DNA of 32,323 nt, taken from assembly GCA_035934405.1 (NCBI GenBank), contig DASYXW010000063.1, positions 1-32,323 on the forward strand, written 5' to 3'. Of the stretch, positions 1 through 8,158 are shown piece after piece; positions within the stretch are counted from its first letter, which is position 1, and every line of letters begins with the position of its first letter. The DNA is from DASYXW01 sp035934405 (GTDB lineage: Bacteria > Acidobacteriota > Terriglobia > UBA7540). Position numbers and translations under genes: made by a program. Below the pieces are notes generated by a model. The model was not told the origin of the DNA, did not search any database, and worked only from the letters and a program-made list of their open reading frames with translations.

Positions 1-1
1 C

Positions 2-97
2 TTTGGCATGTTCAAACATGACCAGCTCTTCGACGGCAGCAAAGTCTACGCCTTGGCGAACGCCCCGGCCCCTGCGCCCGAGGAGGTCCTCGCATGA
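2..97 (+). CDS. C-terminal 31 residues of an upstream gene
   Basis: Reading frame 2 is open from the window edge to a TGA at 95-97 and ends in an Ala/Pro-rich tail (ANAPAPAPEEVLA). The piece contains FGMFKHDQLFDGSKVYALA, which I do not recognise. Because a BMC cluster follows, this may be the end of another microcompartment enzyme or shell gene, but that is inference from position only. The next ATG (94-96) overlaps the stop as ATGA, which would suit translational coupling to a following short frame. Confidence 0.55.
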   Translation, partial: FGMFKHDQLFDGSKVYALANAPAPAPEEVLA

Positions 98-226
98 TTC
101 TGAACGAAATTTACGCTTTACAAACAAGAGAGAATCTACCCGCTGCCCGAAAAGGTCAAGCTTTTTCTTTCTAGCCGCAAGAATTCCAAGGGTGGATACC
201 CTGGCGTGACAATTCATCTTTCATAA
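94..226 (+). other. Possible small or frameshifted ORF
   Basis: An ATG overlapping the preceding stop opens a 26-codon frame ending in TAG at about 172. A different frame is open from 104 to a TAA at 224-226 and reads ...YPLPEKVKLFLSSRKNSK... without a standard start codon. One single-base shift near 125-135 would join them into one short protein. This could be a sequencing indel, a decayed gene or chance; base composition is lower in GC than the real genes nearby. No function can be given. Confidence 0.2.
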
Positions 227-249
227 TTGCCCGCGCCCTTTGCTATACT
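220..249 (+). promoter_or_regulatory. Candidate sigma70-type promoter for gdh
   Basis: TTCATA (220-225) and TATACT (244-249) are separated by 18 bp and lie about 70 bp before the chosen gdh start. The -10 box matches five of six consensus bases, the -35 box four of six. It may drive gdh and, if there is read-through, the BMC genes. Confidence 0.4.
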
Positions 250-319
250 TTGCTGCCGTGCCCTGGCAACTAACTCAGTCGCCCGATCGCACAATGTGTC
301 CATCCTCCCCAGGGGGTCT

Positions 320-1579
<1,260 letters not shown>

Positions 1580-1582
1580 ACA

Positions 1583-1709
1583 ACAGTTGTACCCGTCAGT
1601 TGCCAGTTGCCAGCAGAAGCGATCACGAGCGTTCGCATCGCTGACGACCGATGACTCGCCCTTGGCGGTAGCCGGCGACTGAGAACTGATGACTGATAAC
1701 TGACAACTG
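1583..1709 (+). repeat. Heptamer-type inverted repeat between gdh and aldolase gene
   Basis: The left arm has cagttgt and agttgcc agttgcc units (1583-1611). The right arm has aactgat gactgat aactgac aactg (1684-1708), roughly the complement, with unit length 7. The right arm runs up to the GTG start of the aldolase, so that start has no clear ribosome binding site. Confidence 0.7.
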
Positions 1710-2488
1710 TGTTCAAGACTGAAGACGAACTGCGCCGCGACATCATCGAGATCGGCCGGTGGATTCACCGGCAGGGATTCGTCTCCGCCTACGACGGCAA
1801 CATTTCCGCCCGCCTTGACAATCACCGCATCCTTTCGACGCCGACCACGATCAGCAAAGGCATGATGCAAGCGGACGACCTGGTGATTGTGGACTACGAC
1901 GGCAAGAAGATTTCCGGCCGGCGCAACGTGACCAGCGAGATCGCCATGCATCTGCTGATTTACCGGCGGCGGCGGGATATCCACGGGGTGGTCCACGCGC
2001 ACCCGCCCACGGCCACGGGCTACGCCGCGGCCGGACTCTCGCTGAACAAGGCGCTGGTGTCGGAGGTTGTCCTCTCGCTCGGCTGCGTGCCGCTCGCGCG
2101 CTACGGCACGCCGGGAACCCCCGAACTCACCGACGCGCTGGCGCCGCTCGTCGGCTCCTACGACGCCATCCTGATGGCGAATCACGGCGTGGTGACCTGC
2201 GGGCCGGACGTGTGGCGCGCGTACTACAAGATGGATACCGTGGAGCACTTCGCCAAAATCTCATTGGTCACAGAGCTGCTGGGCAGGCAGGTCTTGCTCT
2301 CTGAGGGCGATGTGGATAAACTGCTCGACGCACGGCAACGTTACTTCGGCGCGGGAACCCCGTCGGTCGAGCGCAGCGCGGCCTGCCCGGTCACGGACGG
2401 CGCGCGCGAAAAGTCGGAGCGATTCTGGGTGTCGCGGGAAGAATTGGAAGCGATGGTGGAAGAAGCCGGTCGAAAAGTCAAAAGTTGA
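1709..2488 (+). CDS. Class II aldolase (FucA/AraD family), probable BMC cargo enzyme
   Basis: Zn-dependent class II aldolase/adducin-fold enzyme of the L-fuculose- or rhamnulose-1-phosphate aldolase type, which would split a sugar phosphate into dihydroxyacetone phosphate and an aldehyde. Family signs in the 259-residue product are YDGNISARL near residue 28, EIAMHLLIYRRR, the HAHPP metal-binding pair near residue 110, and ANHGVVTCG carrying the third His. After the catalytic domain (about residue 205) comes a linker and a terminal helix, SREELEAMVEEAGRKV, which looks like the amphipathic targeting peptides of BMC cargo; that is inference. GTG start. The last codons (KVKS) lie inside a heptamer repeat. 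It directly precedes four shell genes; class II aldolases are known in fucose/rhamnose-degrading BMC loci such as those of Planctomycetes. Confidence 0.88.
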   Translation: MFKTEDELRRDIIEIGRWIHRQGFVSAYDGNISARLDNHRILSTPTTISKGMMQADDLVIVDYDGKKISGRRNVTSEIAMHLLIYRRRRDIHGVVHAHPPTATGYAAAGLSLNKALVSEVVLSLGCVPLARYGTPGTPELTDALAPLVGSYDAILMANHGVVTCGPDVWRAYYKMDTVEHFAKISLVTELLGRQVLLSEGDVDKLLDARQRYFGAGTPSVERSAACPVTDGAREKSERFWVSREELEAMVEEAGRKVKS

Positions 2489-2532
2489 AAGTCGAATGCC
2501 ATGATTTCGACTTTTGACCTTTGACTTTCGAC
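2469..2532 (+). repeat. Heptamer-type inverted repeat, hairpin
   Basis: Left arm 2469-2495 (units such as gtcgaaa, agtcaaa, agttgaa) and right arm 2507-2532 (cttttga cctttga ctttcga) are near-complementary over about 26 nt with a short loop. The left arm overlaps the 3' end of the aldolase gene; the right arm ends 12 nt before the Shine-Dalgarno of the BMC-H gene. Confidence 0.8.
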
Positions 2533-2556
2533 TCTCTGCCCTTCGGAGGTTTCTCA

Positions 2557-2841
2557 ATGGGTGAAGCTCTAGGCATGATTGAAACGCGAGGCTTGGTGGC
2601 CATGATTGAGGCCTCGGACGCGATGGTGAAGGCCGCCAAGGTCACTTTGGTGGGATGGGAGAAAATAGGCTCCGGTTACGTCACCGCGCTCGTGCGGGGC
2701 GACGTGGCGGCGGTCAAAGCCGCGACGGACGCCGGAGCAGCGGCAGCGAGACGCGTGGGCGAACTGATCTCGGTCCATGTGATCCCGCGTCCGCATCCAA
2801 GCCTCGAAGATACGCTACCCATCGGAAAATCTGAGAAGTAG
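2557..2841 (+). CDS. BMC-H microcompartment shell protein (EutM/PduA/CcmK type)
   Basis: Single-BMC-domain shell protein that forms the hexameric tiles of a bacterial microcompartment facet. The 94-residue product starts MGEALGMIETRGLVAMIEA and continues DAMVKAAKVTLVGWEKIGSGYVTALVRGDV, AVKAATDAGAAAA and GELISVHVIPRPH. These are the canonical BMC-H motifs in their usual order; the KIGSG pore-loop sequence is visible. Length is standard. The frame is open from 2521, but the ATG at 2557 has a perfect GGAGGT 6 nt upstream (2545-2550) and is clearly the start. It is the only hexamer protein in the window, together with three pentamer proteins, so further BMC-H or BMC-T genes probably lie outside. 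Confidence 0.96.
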   Translation: MGEALGMIETRGLVAMIEASDAMVKAAKVTLVGWEKIGSGYVTALVRGDVAAVKAATDAGAAAARRVGELISVHVIPRPHPSLEDTLPIGKSEK

Positions 2842-2916
2842 CGACGAGTGCGGAGTGATGGGTGACGAGCCAAGGCTTCGTCTCGCCCGTCACTCATCAC
2901 TGGTCACTCGCCACTG
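2841..2916 (+). repeat. Heptamer-type inverted repeat between BMC-H and first BMC-P gene
   Basis: agtgatgggtgacgagc (2855-2871) is the near-complement of cgcccgtcactcatcact (2884-2901). The right side repeats as cgtcact catcact ggtcact cgccact, unit 7. Same layout as the other gaps but a different heptamer. Confidence 0.75.
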
Positions 2917-2922
2917 GTTTTT

Positions 2923-3234
2923 ATGCAATTAGCCAAAGTCGTCGGAACCGTCGTTGCCACCCGCAAGGACCCGCGCCTCGAAGGCAAGAAGCTTCTCGTC
3001 GTCAGCCCACTCACTCCCGAGGAGGTCGAGAGCGGCCAAAAGGCGGGTTCCATGGGCAAGGCCGGGTATCTCGTCGCTGTGGACACGGTGGATGCCGGCT
3101 ACCGCGAGACGGTGATCATCGTTCAGGGGAGCTCGGCGCGGCTGGCCGCCACCTGCAAGGATTGCCCGGTGGATACGGCCATCGTGGGGATTGTGGACAC
3201 CGTGAGCTTGAACAGGTCAAAGGTCGAAGGTTGA
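2923..3234 (+). CDS. BMC-P microcompartment vertex protein (EutN/CcmL family), copy 1
   Basis: Pentameric protein that caps the vertices of a BMC shell. The 103-residue product starts MQLAKVVGTVVATRKDPRLEGKK and ends its domain with TAIVGIVDTVSL, the typical first and last strands of EutN/CcmL. The middle segment VESGQKAGSMGKAGYLVAVDTVDAGYRE is longer than in the other two copies. The C-terminal NRSKVEG lies inside the next heptamer repeat and is probably not part of the fold. ATG start; no strong Shine-Dalgarno. Confidence 0.94.
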   Translation: MQLAKVVGTVVATRKDPRLEGKKLLVVSPLTPEEVESGQKAGSMGKAGYLVAVDTVDAGYRETVIIVQGSSARLAATCKDCPVDTAIVGIVDTVSLNRSKVEG

Positions 3235-3282
3235 AGGTCGAAAGCGCGATGACCTTCAACTTTTGACTCTCAACGTTTGACT
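3215..3282 (+). repeat. Heptamer-type inverted repeat between BMC-P 1 and 2
   Basis: Left arm 3215-3243 (ggtcaaa ggtcgaa ggttgaa ggtcgaa) and right arm 3250-3282 (ccttcaa cttttga ctctcaa cgtttga) are near-complementary with unit length 7. The left arm supplies the last codons of BMC-P 1. Confidence 0.8.
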
Positions 3283-3288
3283 TCTGCC

Positions 3289-3582
3289 ATGTTTCTTGCG
3301 CGCGTCGTCGGCAATGTGGTCTCAACCGTGAAGGACTCGCCTCTGGTGGGCAAGAAGATTCTTGTCATCCAGCCGATCGACAAGAACGGCAGGGATCATG
3401 GCGAGAAACTCCTCGCGCTCGACAGCGTCGGTGCCGGCGCCGGCGAGACGGTTTATTATTGCCGCGGTAAGGAAGCGAGTTTCCCCTGGCTGCCCGATGA
3501 AGTCCCCACGGATGCGTCCATTGTGGCGATCGTGGATCGGGTGAACGTGGCAGTCGAAACGCAGTCGAAAGTCGAAGGTTGA
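3289..3582 (+). CDS. BMC-P microcompartment vertex protein (EutN/CcmL family), copy 2
   Basis: The 97-residue product begins MFLARVVGNVVSTVKDSPLV and contains KILVIQPID, LALDSVGAGAGETVYYCRGKEAS and DASIVAIVDRVNV, the standard EutN/CcmL pattern (GAG.GE loop before the central strand). A TTG at 3277 is in frame, but the ATG at 3289 matches the family N-terminus. The tail VETQSKVEG again comes from the heptamer repeat. The three copies differ clearly, so they may occupy different vertices or mix with different facet proteins, as in BMCs with several pentamer paralogues. Confidence 0.94.
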   Translation: MFLARVVGNVVSTVKDSPLVGKKILVIQPIDKNGRDHGEKLLALDSVGAGAGETVYYCRGKEASFPWLPDEVPTDASIVAIVDRVNVAVETQSKVEG

Positions 3583-3652
3583 GAGTCGAAGGTCAGCAGT
3601 TAGGAGCCTCGGGTTTCAACTTTCGACCTTTAACTTTCGACTTTTCGACTTC
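3562..3652 (+). repeat. Heptamer-type inverted repeat between BMC-P 2 and 3
   Basis: Left arm 3562-3593 (agtcgaa agtcgaa ggttgag agtcgaa) and right arm 3614-3652 (tttcaac tttcgac ctttaac tttcgac) are near-complementary, period 7, with a 20-nt spacer. Confidence 0.8.
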
Positions 3653-3663
3653 GAGCAACAACG

Positions 3664-3936
3664 ATGCTCATCGGCAGAATTATCGGCGACATCGTCGCCA
3701 CGCAAAAGGCTCCCAGCCATGAGGGCCGCAAGATTCTCATGGTCCAGCCGCTTGCGCTGGACGGCTCCGACCGCGGCGCGGCGGTGCTGGCCTTGGACGC
3801 GGTGCAGGCCGGCGTGGGCGACCGCGTGCTCGTGGTCACCGAAGGTTGGAGCGCCATGACCGCCGTCGAGCGCGAGAACGCTCCGATTGACATGGCCGTG
3901 GTCGGAGTCATTGATTCGGTCACGCTCGCCGAATAG
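3664..3936 (+). CDS. BMC-P microcompartment vertex protein (EutN/CcmL family), copy 3
   Basis: The 90-residue product begins MLIGRIIGDIVATQKAPSHEG and has KILMVQPLALDG, VLALDAVQAGVGDRVLVVTEG and DMAVVGVIDSVTL, a compact EutN/CcmL protein of standard length without a repeat-derived tail. It is the last shell gene; 51 bp later ruvC begins, a housekeeping gene. The BMC block therefore ends here unless promoter read-through continues. Confidence 0.95.
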   Translation: MLIGRIIGDIVATQKAPSHEGRKILMVQPLALDGSDRGAAVLALDAVQAGVGDRVLVVTEGWSAMTAVERENAPIDMAVVGVIDSVTLAE

Positions 3937-3987
3937 ACGCACACAAAGCTTCGACTTTTCCCCGCCTTTGCCGCTACAATCACCTCG

Positions 3988-4536
3988 ATGGCAGGCCGCA
4001 AGAACGCAAGAATCATCGGCGTGGACCCCGGCTTGAATCTCACCGGCTACGGGGTCGTGCAATGCCACGGCGCCGAGCGCATCGAACTGGTGGAGGCCGG
4101 TGTGATTCGACTGCCCGCCAGCCGTGCCGGCAGTCTTCCGGCGCGGTTGCAGTCGCTCTTCGACGCTCTGCGCGAAGTGATGGAAGAGTTTCGCCCCGGC
4201 ACGATGTGCCTCGAAGAGGTGTACGGCCACGCGGACTACCCGCGAACGGCGATTCTGATGGGGCACGCGCGCGGCGTGATCTGCCTGGCGGCGCGGCTTG
4301 CCGGAGTTCCCGTGGTGAGCATCTCGGCCAAGCGCATCAAGCAGTCCGTGACCGGCAACGGCAACGCCAGCAAGATACAGGTGCAGCGCACCGTGCAGCA
4401 GTTCTTCTCGCTCGACCGCACGCCGCATCCGCCTGACGTAGCGGACGCGCTTGCGGCCGCGCTGTGCTACGTGAATTCGCTGCGCAACGGCGCCAGAGAA
4501 AACGTCGGGACTCGGAGAGGCGCACATGATCTCTGA
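3988..4536 (+). CDS. ruvC: Crossover junction endodeoxyribonuclease RuvC
   Basis: Holliday-junction resolvase that makes symmetric cuts in the RuvAB-bound junction. The 182-residue product shows the RNase H-like motifs: GVDPGLNLTGYGV near residue 11 with the first catalytic Asp, MCLEEVYG with the catalytic Glu, IKQSVTGNGNASKIQV in the middle, and PPDVADALAAALCY near residue 150 with the last two Asp. The ATG at 3988 gives the family N-terminus. Its last 11 nt overlap ruvA, so the two are translationally coupled, the common ruvC-ruvA-ruvB order. Confidence 0.96.
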   Translation: MAGRKNARIIGVDPGLNLTGYGVVQCHGAERIELVEAGVIRLPASRAGSLPARLQSLFDALREVMEEFRPGTMCLEEVYGHADYPRTAILMGHARGVICLAARLAGVPVVSISAKRIKQSVTGNGNASKIQVQRTVQQFFSLDRTPHPPDVADALAAALCYVNSLRNGARENVGTRRGAHDL

Positions 4537-5206
4537 AGTCACCGGCGAAGTGCTCTACGACCGCATTCGGAGGAACTCGCTTCTGGTGCGGGTGAATTCG
4601 CTCTGCTATGAGGTCTTCGTGCCCTCGGGAATCGCCAGCCGGCTGCGGCAGGCGCCGGAGGCCGGGCGGACGAATCCCCTGACGTTCTACACCATCTATT
4701 ATATTGATGGGGGCTTGGGCGGCGGCCACCTGACGCCCAAGCTGGTCGGGTTCCTGGACCCGCTCGATCGCGAGTTTTTCGAAGCCTTTACCACCGTGCC
4801 CGGTGTCGGTTTCATGAAGGCGCTGAAGTGCCTCGTGCAGCCGCTCAAGGACATCGCCCTCGCCATCGAGCGCGGCGACACGATGTTCCTGAAAGAACTG
4901 CCCGGCATCGGCCCCAAGATGGCGGATCGCGTCGTCAGCGAACTGCGCGGCAAAATGGCGAAATTCGCGCTCGCCCCCGCGGAAGAGCCACTCTCGGTTG
5001 AGAAGGAATCGCCCTCGGAACTGAGGATTGAAGCTCTGCAGGTGCTCGAACAGCTTGAGTATTCGCGCGCCGAAGCGCAGCGCATGGTGGCGGAAATCTT
5101 TGCGCGCGACAAGAACGTGAAGACCGTTGAGGAATTTCTTCGCAAAGTGTTTGAGCAGCGACAGGTTGAAGGGATCAGGGGACAGGGGACAGGGGACAGG
5201 GGATAG
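4526..5206 (+). CDS. ruvA: Holliday junction branch migration complex subunit RuvA
   Basis: Junction-binding subunit that loads RuvB hexamers. The N-terminal OB domain starts MISEVTGEVLYDR; the helix-hairpin-helix part has FTTVPGVGFMKALK and LPGIGPKMADRVVSELRGKM (about residues 90-145); the C-terminal RuvB-binding domain has EALQVLEQLEYSRAEAQRMVAEI. At 226 residues it is somewhat longer than usual. The last dozen residues (VEGIRGQGTGDRG) are encoded by a heptamer repeat and end in TAG, so the native end has probably been extended by the repeat. The lower-GC stretch around 4685-4705 (CTATTATATTGATG) encodes YTIYYIDGG, an unusual insertion in the OB domain. Confidence 0.94.
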   Translation: MISEVTGEVLYDRIRRNSLLVRVNSLCYEVFVPSGIASRLRQAPEAGRTNPLTFYTIYYIDGGLGGGHLTPKLVGFLDPLDREFFEAFTTVPGVGFMKALKCLVQPLKDIALAIERGDTMFLKELPGIGPKMADRVVSELRGKMAKFALAPAEEPLSVEKESPSELRIEALQVLEQLEYSRAEAQRMVAEIFARDKNVKTVEEFLRKVFEQRQVEGIRGQGTGDRG

Positions 5207-5284
5207 ATCGCTCGTGGCGCATCTCAACCACTTCCGCTGTGGCCTGTACCTGTAACCCGTCCCCTGTTACCTGTTCCCTGTTCT
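5171..5284 (+). repeat. Heptamer-type inverted repeat between ruvA and ruvB
   Basis: Left arm 5171-5204: ggacagg repeated (ggacagg ggacagg ggacagg ggatag). Right arm 5241-5284: cctgtac ctgtaac ... cctgtta cctgttc cctgttc. The arms are complementary and built on a 7-nt unit. The left arm forms the 3' end of ruvA; the right arm ends just before the ruvB ATG, leaving ruvB without a visible Shine-Dalgarno. Confidence 0.85.
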
Positions 5285-5285
5285 T

Positions 5286-6323
5286 ATGAGAGAACGAGTC
5301 GTCTCACCCAATCTGATCTCCAAGGAAGAAGAGAGCTTCAATCGCACTCTTCGCCCGCCGACGCTCGCGGAGTATGTGGGACAGAGGAAGGTGGTGGAGA
5401 AACTCGAAATCGCGCTGGAGGCGGCGAGGCAGCGCGGCGAGGCTCTGGATCACGCCCTGTTCCACGGGCCCCCGGGCCTGGGCAAGACGACGCTCGCCTA
5501 CATCATTGCCAACGCCATGGGCGCGAAGATCGTCACCACCTCGGGCCCGTCGCTCGAGCGCACCGGCGACCTGCTGGGCATCCTGACCAATCTCGGCGAG
5601 CGCGATATTCTGTTCATTGACGAAATCCACCGCCTGCCCATCAACATTGAAGAGTTCCTCTACCCGGCGATGGAGGACTTCAAGGTGGATTTCGTGGTGG
5701 ACAAGGGCCCCTATGCCCGGACCGTGCCGTATCACCTGAAAAAGTTCACGCTGATCGGCGCCACGACGCGCGCCGGCAGCCTCTCGGCCCCGCTGCGGAA
5801 TCGTTTCGGGCTTTTCTATCACCTGGACTTTTACGAGGTCGATGATCTCCGCCAGATTGTCCTGCGCTCGGCTCACATCCTCGGCGCCCAAATTGACGAA
5901 GCGGGCGCTGCCGAAATCGCCCGACGCGCCCGCGGCACGCCGCGCATCGCCAACCGGCTGCTGCGCCGGGTGCGCGACTTTGCCGAGGTCAAAGCCGGGG
6001 GCGAGATCACTCCGGAGGTCTCGCGTCAGGCGCTCGCCCTCGAAGGCGTGGACGACAACGGCCTCGACGATCTCGATCGCAAGTTTCTTTCCACCATTAT
6101 CCAGCACTATCACGGCGGGCCGGTCGGCGTGGAAGCGCTTTCGGCAACGATCAACGAGGAAGTGGACACGTTGGTGGATATGGTCGAGCCATACCTGCTG
6201 CAAGAAGGGTTCATCAGCCGCACCAAGTCCGGCCGCAAGGCCAACGAGTCTGCGTACAAGCTTCTGAACGAGCCGCTGCCGGTCCGCGCCGCGCCGACGC
6301 TTTTTGATGAGCCACCGCGCTGA
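5286..6323 (+). CDS. ruvB: Holliday junction branch migration ATPase RuvB
   Basis: AAA+ motor that drives branch migration with RuvA. The 345-residue product has family length. It shows SFNRTLRPPTLAEYVGQ at the N-terminus, Walker A GPPGLGKTT at residues 61-69, Walker B ILFIDEIHRL, sensor 1 LIGATTRAGSLS, the arginine-finger region LRNRFGLFYHLDFYE, sensor 2 ARGTPRIANRLLRRVRDFA, and the C-terminal winged helix with SATINEEVDTLVDMVEPYLLQEGFISRT. ATG at 5286. The EEP gene follows after 6 nt, suggesting one transcript. Confidence 0.97.
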   Translation: MRERVVSPNLISKEEESFNRTLRPPTLAEYVGQRKVVEKLEIALEAARQRGEALDHALFHGPPGLGKTTLAYIIANAMGAKIVTTSGPSLERTGDLLGILTNLGERDILFIDEIHRLPINIEEFLYPAMEDFKVDFVVDKGPYARTVPYHLKKFTLIGATTRAGSLSAPLRNRFGLFYHLDFYEVDDLRQIVLRSAHILGAQIDEAGAAEIARRARGTPRIANRLLRRVRDFAEVKAGGEITPEVSRQALALEGVDDNGLDDLDRKFLSTIIQHYHGGPVGVEALSATINEEVDTLVDMVEPYLLQEGFISRTKSGRKANESAYKLLNEPLPVRAAPTLFDEPPR

Positions 6324-6329
6324 TCGCGG

Positions 6330-7544
6330 ATGAATTACGAGAGTATGCTGACGGTCGAATCCCCAAACCAGGCTTTAACGACGGATGAAATCTACCGGCT
6401 GATCGGCGAGCGTATCGCCCCGCACTTCCCTGAGTTCTCCCGGTGCACGTCCACGCGGGCGCTCGAAGCGCATCCCATCTATCAGTCCCTGGAGAAGGAA
6501 ATCTCCACGGTTCTCGAAACGCCGGAAACCGGCAATTTCAGCCGCGGCGACGCACCGCCGCGATCCAGCTATCGCTTTCTCGCCTGGAACATCGAGCGAG
6601 GCATCGAGCTCGACGGACAGATCGAGGCATTCCGCTTTCACCCCTATCTCAAGAGCTGCGATGTGTTGCTGCTTACCGAGGCCGATGCCGGCATGGCGCG
6701 TTCCGGCAACCGCGCTGTGGCCCAGGAGATCGCGCGCTCGCTTGGCATGCATTACGCCTTTGTGCCGTGCTACCTCAACCTGGCCAAGGGTTCCGGCGTG
6801 GAATACCACACGGAAGGCGAGAACCAACTCGGATTGCACGGCAACGCCATTCTGAGCCGCTACCCGATCCGCCGCGTGCGCCCCATTCATTTGCAGAACG
6901 GCATCGACATGATGGCCGGCCGCGAGAAGCGCCTGGGCCGACAGACGGCGCTCGCCGCCGATATTGATTTTCCTCGCTTCCCGGTGACCGCCGTTTGCGT
7001 TCATCTTGACGCCAATTCTTCCCAACGCCACCGGCGCGATCAGATGCGCGACGTGCTCGCCGGGCTCGACGCGGCGGGCCCCGCCGTCATCGGCGGCGAC
7101 TGGAACACTACGACGTACAATTCGTCGGCCGCCTTTCAAGCAATCTGCGGCTTCTGGCTGCGGGTGTTCATGGGTGTGGATAATGTGATTACAAACCATT
7201 ACCTTCATCCTTATAACCGTTTCGAGAAAGAGTTGTTCGCGCTGCTCGAAACCCAAGGGTTTGACTACCGCCGCGCCAATCGCTTGGGAGAGCGCACGGC
7301 TGCGTACGACGCCTATGACGCCAAGATGCGGCAGAATCTTGGCGAGTGGGTTCCCGGCTGGTGTTTCGCCTTCATCCGCTGGGCCTTGCGCAATCATGGC
7401 GGGTGTGCGCCGCTCAAAATCGATTGGTTCGCCACGCGCGGGGTTCATTCCGAAAACCCGGTCGTGATCCACGACCTGCGCGAGGGCCGGGCGGTGCCGC
7501 TGTCGGATCACGACGCCATCGGAGTTGAGTTGGTTGTCGATTGA
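6330..7544 (+). CDS. Endonuclease/exonuclease/phosphatase-family protein
   Basis: Mg-dependent phosphodiesterase fold (EEP superfamily, as in exonuclease III and sphingomyelinases); substrate unknown. Motifs in the 404-residue product: FLAWNIERGI near residue 85, LLLTEADAGM, GLHGNAILSRYPI, TAVCVHLDANSSQ, VIGGDWNTTTY, PLKIDWFATRG and PLSDHDAIGVEL, so the full set of metal and catalytic residues is present. About 80 N-terminal residues before the fold resemble nothing I know. There is no clear signal peptide, so it is probably cytoplasmic. It sits 6 nt after ruvB and before folK. A repair role would be guesswork; lipid or nucleotide phosphodiesterase is equally possible. Confidence 0.85.
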   Translation: MNYESMLTVESPNQALTTDEIYRLIGERIAPHFPEFSRCTSTRALEAHPIYQSLEKEISTVLETPETGNFSRGDAPPRSSYRFLAWNIERGIELDGQIEAFRFHPYLKSCDVLLLTEADAGMARSGNRAVAQEIARSLGMHYAFVPCYLNLAKGSGVEYHTEGENQLGLHGNAILSRYPIRRVRPIHLQNGIDMMAGREKRLGRQTALAADIDFPRFPVTAVCVHLDANSSQRHRRDQMRDVLAGLDAAGPAVIGGDWNTTTYNSSAAFQAICGFWLRVFMGVDNVITNHYLHPYNRFEKELFALLETQGFDYRRANRLGERTAAYDAYDAKMRQNLGEWVPGWCFAFIRWALRNHGGCAPLKIDWFATRGVHSENPVVIHDLREGRAVPLSDHDAIGVELVVD

Positions 7545-7615
7545 AGATTGACGATGGAAAGACGGAAGGTCGCGACGGGGCCATCATCAACCGTCAATCA
7601 TCGACCGGCAATCGC
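7536..7615 (+). repeat. Heptamer-type inverted repeat between EEP gene and folK
   Basis: Left arm 7536-7557 (gtcgatt gaagatt gacgatg) and right arm 7581-7612 (catcatc aaccgtc aatcatc gaccggc aatcg) are complementary, unit about 7. The left arm includes the TGA stop of the EEP gene; the right arm ends at the folK ATG. Confidence 0.65.
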
Positions 7616-8107
7616 ATGAAGCGTGTTTATCTTTCGCTCGGCTCGAATATCGGTGACCGGGTGGCGCACATCCGCCGCGCGCTTGCGATGCTGGCCGCGG
7701 CGGGAATCAAGGTCGTGCGGTTGTCGTCCCTCTACAAGACGGAGCCGGTAGGCTTGCGCGCTCAGCCCTGGTTCCTGAACTGCGTAACCGAGGCCGGCAC
7801 GGACCTGATGCCGGTGCAGCTCCTGCACCAATGCCAGACCGTTGAGCGCGCGCTCGGACGCCGGCCCGGTCTCTCCAAAGGCCCGCGTCCGATTGACATC
7901 GACATCCTAATCTATGAGAATGCCGTGATTCATTCGGCGGCGCTGACCATCCCGCACGAGCGAATGGCAGACCGGCGCTTCGTTCTGATTCCGTTGTGCG
8001 AGATCGAGCCCAACTTGCGCCACCCGGTCACGCAGCGGACCGTGGCGGAAATGCTGCGTGAGACGAGCGACAAAAGCCGGGTGATCCGAATGATGAGTTC
8101 TGAATGA
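7616..8107 (+). CDS. folK: HPPK, 6-hydroxymethyl-7,8-dihydropterin pyrophosphokinase
   Basis: Transfers pyrophosphate from ATP to 6-hydroxymethyl-7,8-dihydropterin in folate synthesis. The 163-residue product starts MKRVYLSLGSNIGDRVAHI, followed by LYKTEPVG, PWFLNCV, the signature RRPGLSKGPRPIDIDILIY (about residues 83-101), PHERMADRRFVLIPL and the pterin- and metal-binding Asp pair (DIDI). A longer frame opens at 7541, but the ATG at 7616 gives the exact family start and everything before it is repeat sequence. The end (RVIRMMSSE) runs into the next heptamer block. PanB downstream uses methylene-tetrahydrofolate, a loose pathway link. Confidence 0.95.
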   Translation: MKRVYLSLGSNIGDRVAHIRRALAMLAAAGIKVVRLSSLYKTEPVGLRAQPWFLNCVTEAGTDLMPVQLLHQCQTVERALGRRPGLSKGPRPIDIDILIYENAVIHSAALTIPHERMADRRFVLIPLCEIEPNLRHPVTQRTVAEMLRETSDKSRVIRMMSSE

Positions 8108-8144
8108 TCGTGATGCGTCATTCACCATTCACAATTCATCATTA
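8089..8144 (+). repeat. Heptamer-type inverted repeat after folK
   Basis: Left arm 8089-8113 (gaatgat gagttct gaatgat) and right arm 8117-8144 (gtcattc accattc acaattc atcatt), unit 7, complementary, with a tiny loop. The left arm overlaps the folK stop. Confidence 0.8.
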
Positions 8145-8158
8145 AGAACGAGGTCCGT

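Noticed and set aside
3..209. 68-codon frame at the window start
   Set aside because: Ser/Arg-rich low-complexity product in a shadow frame of the partial gene ending at 97.
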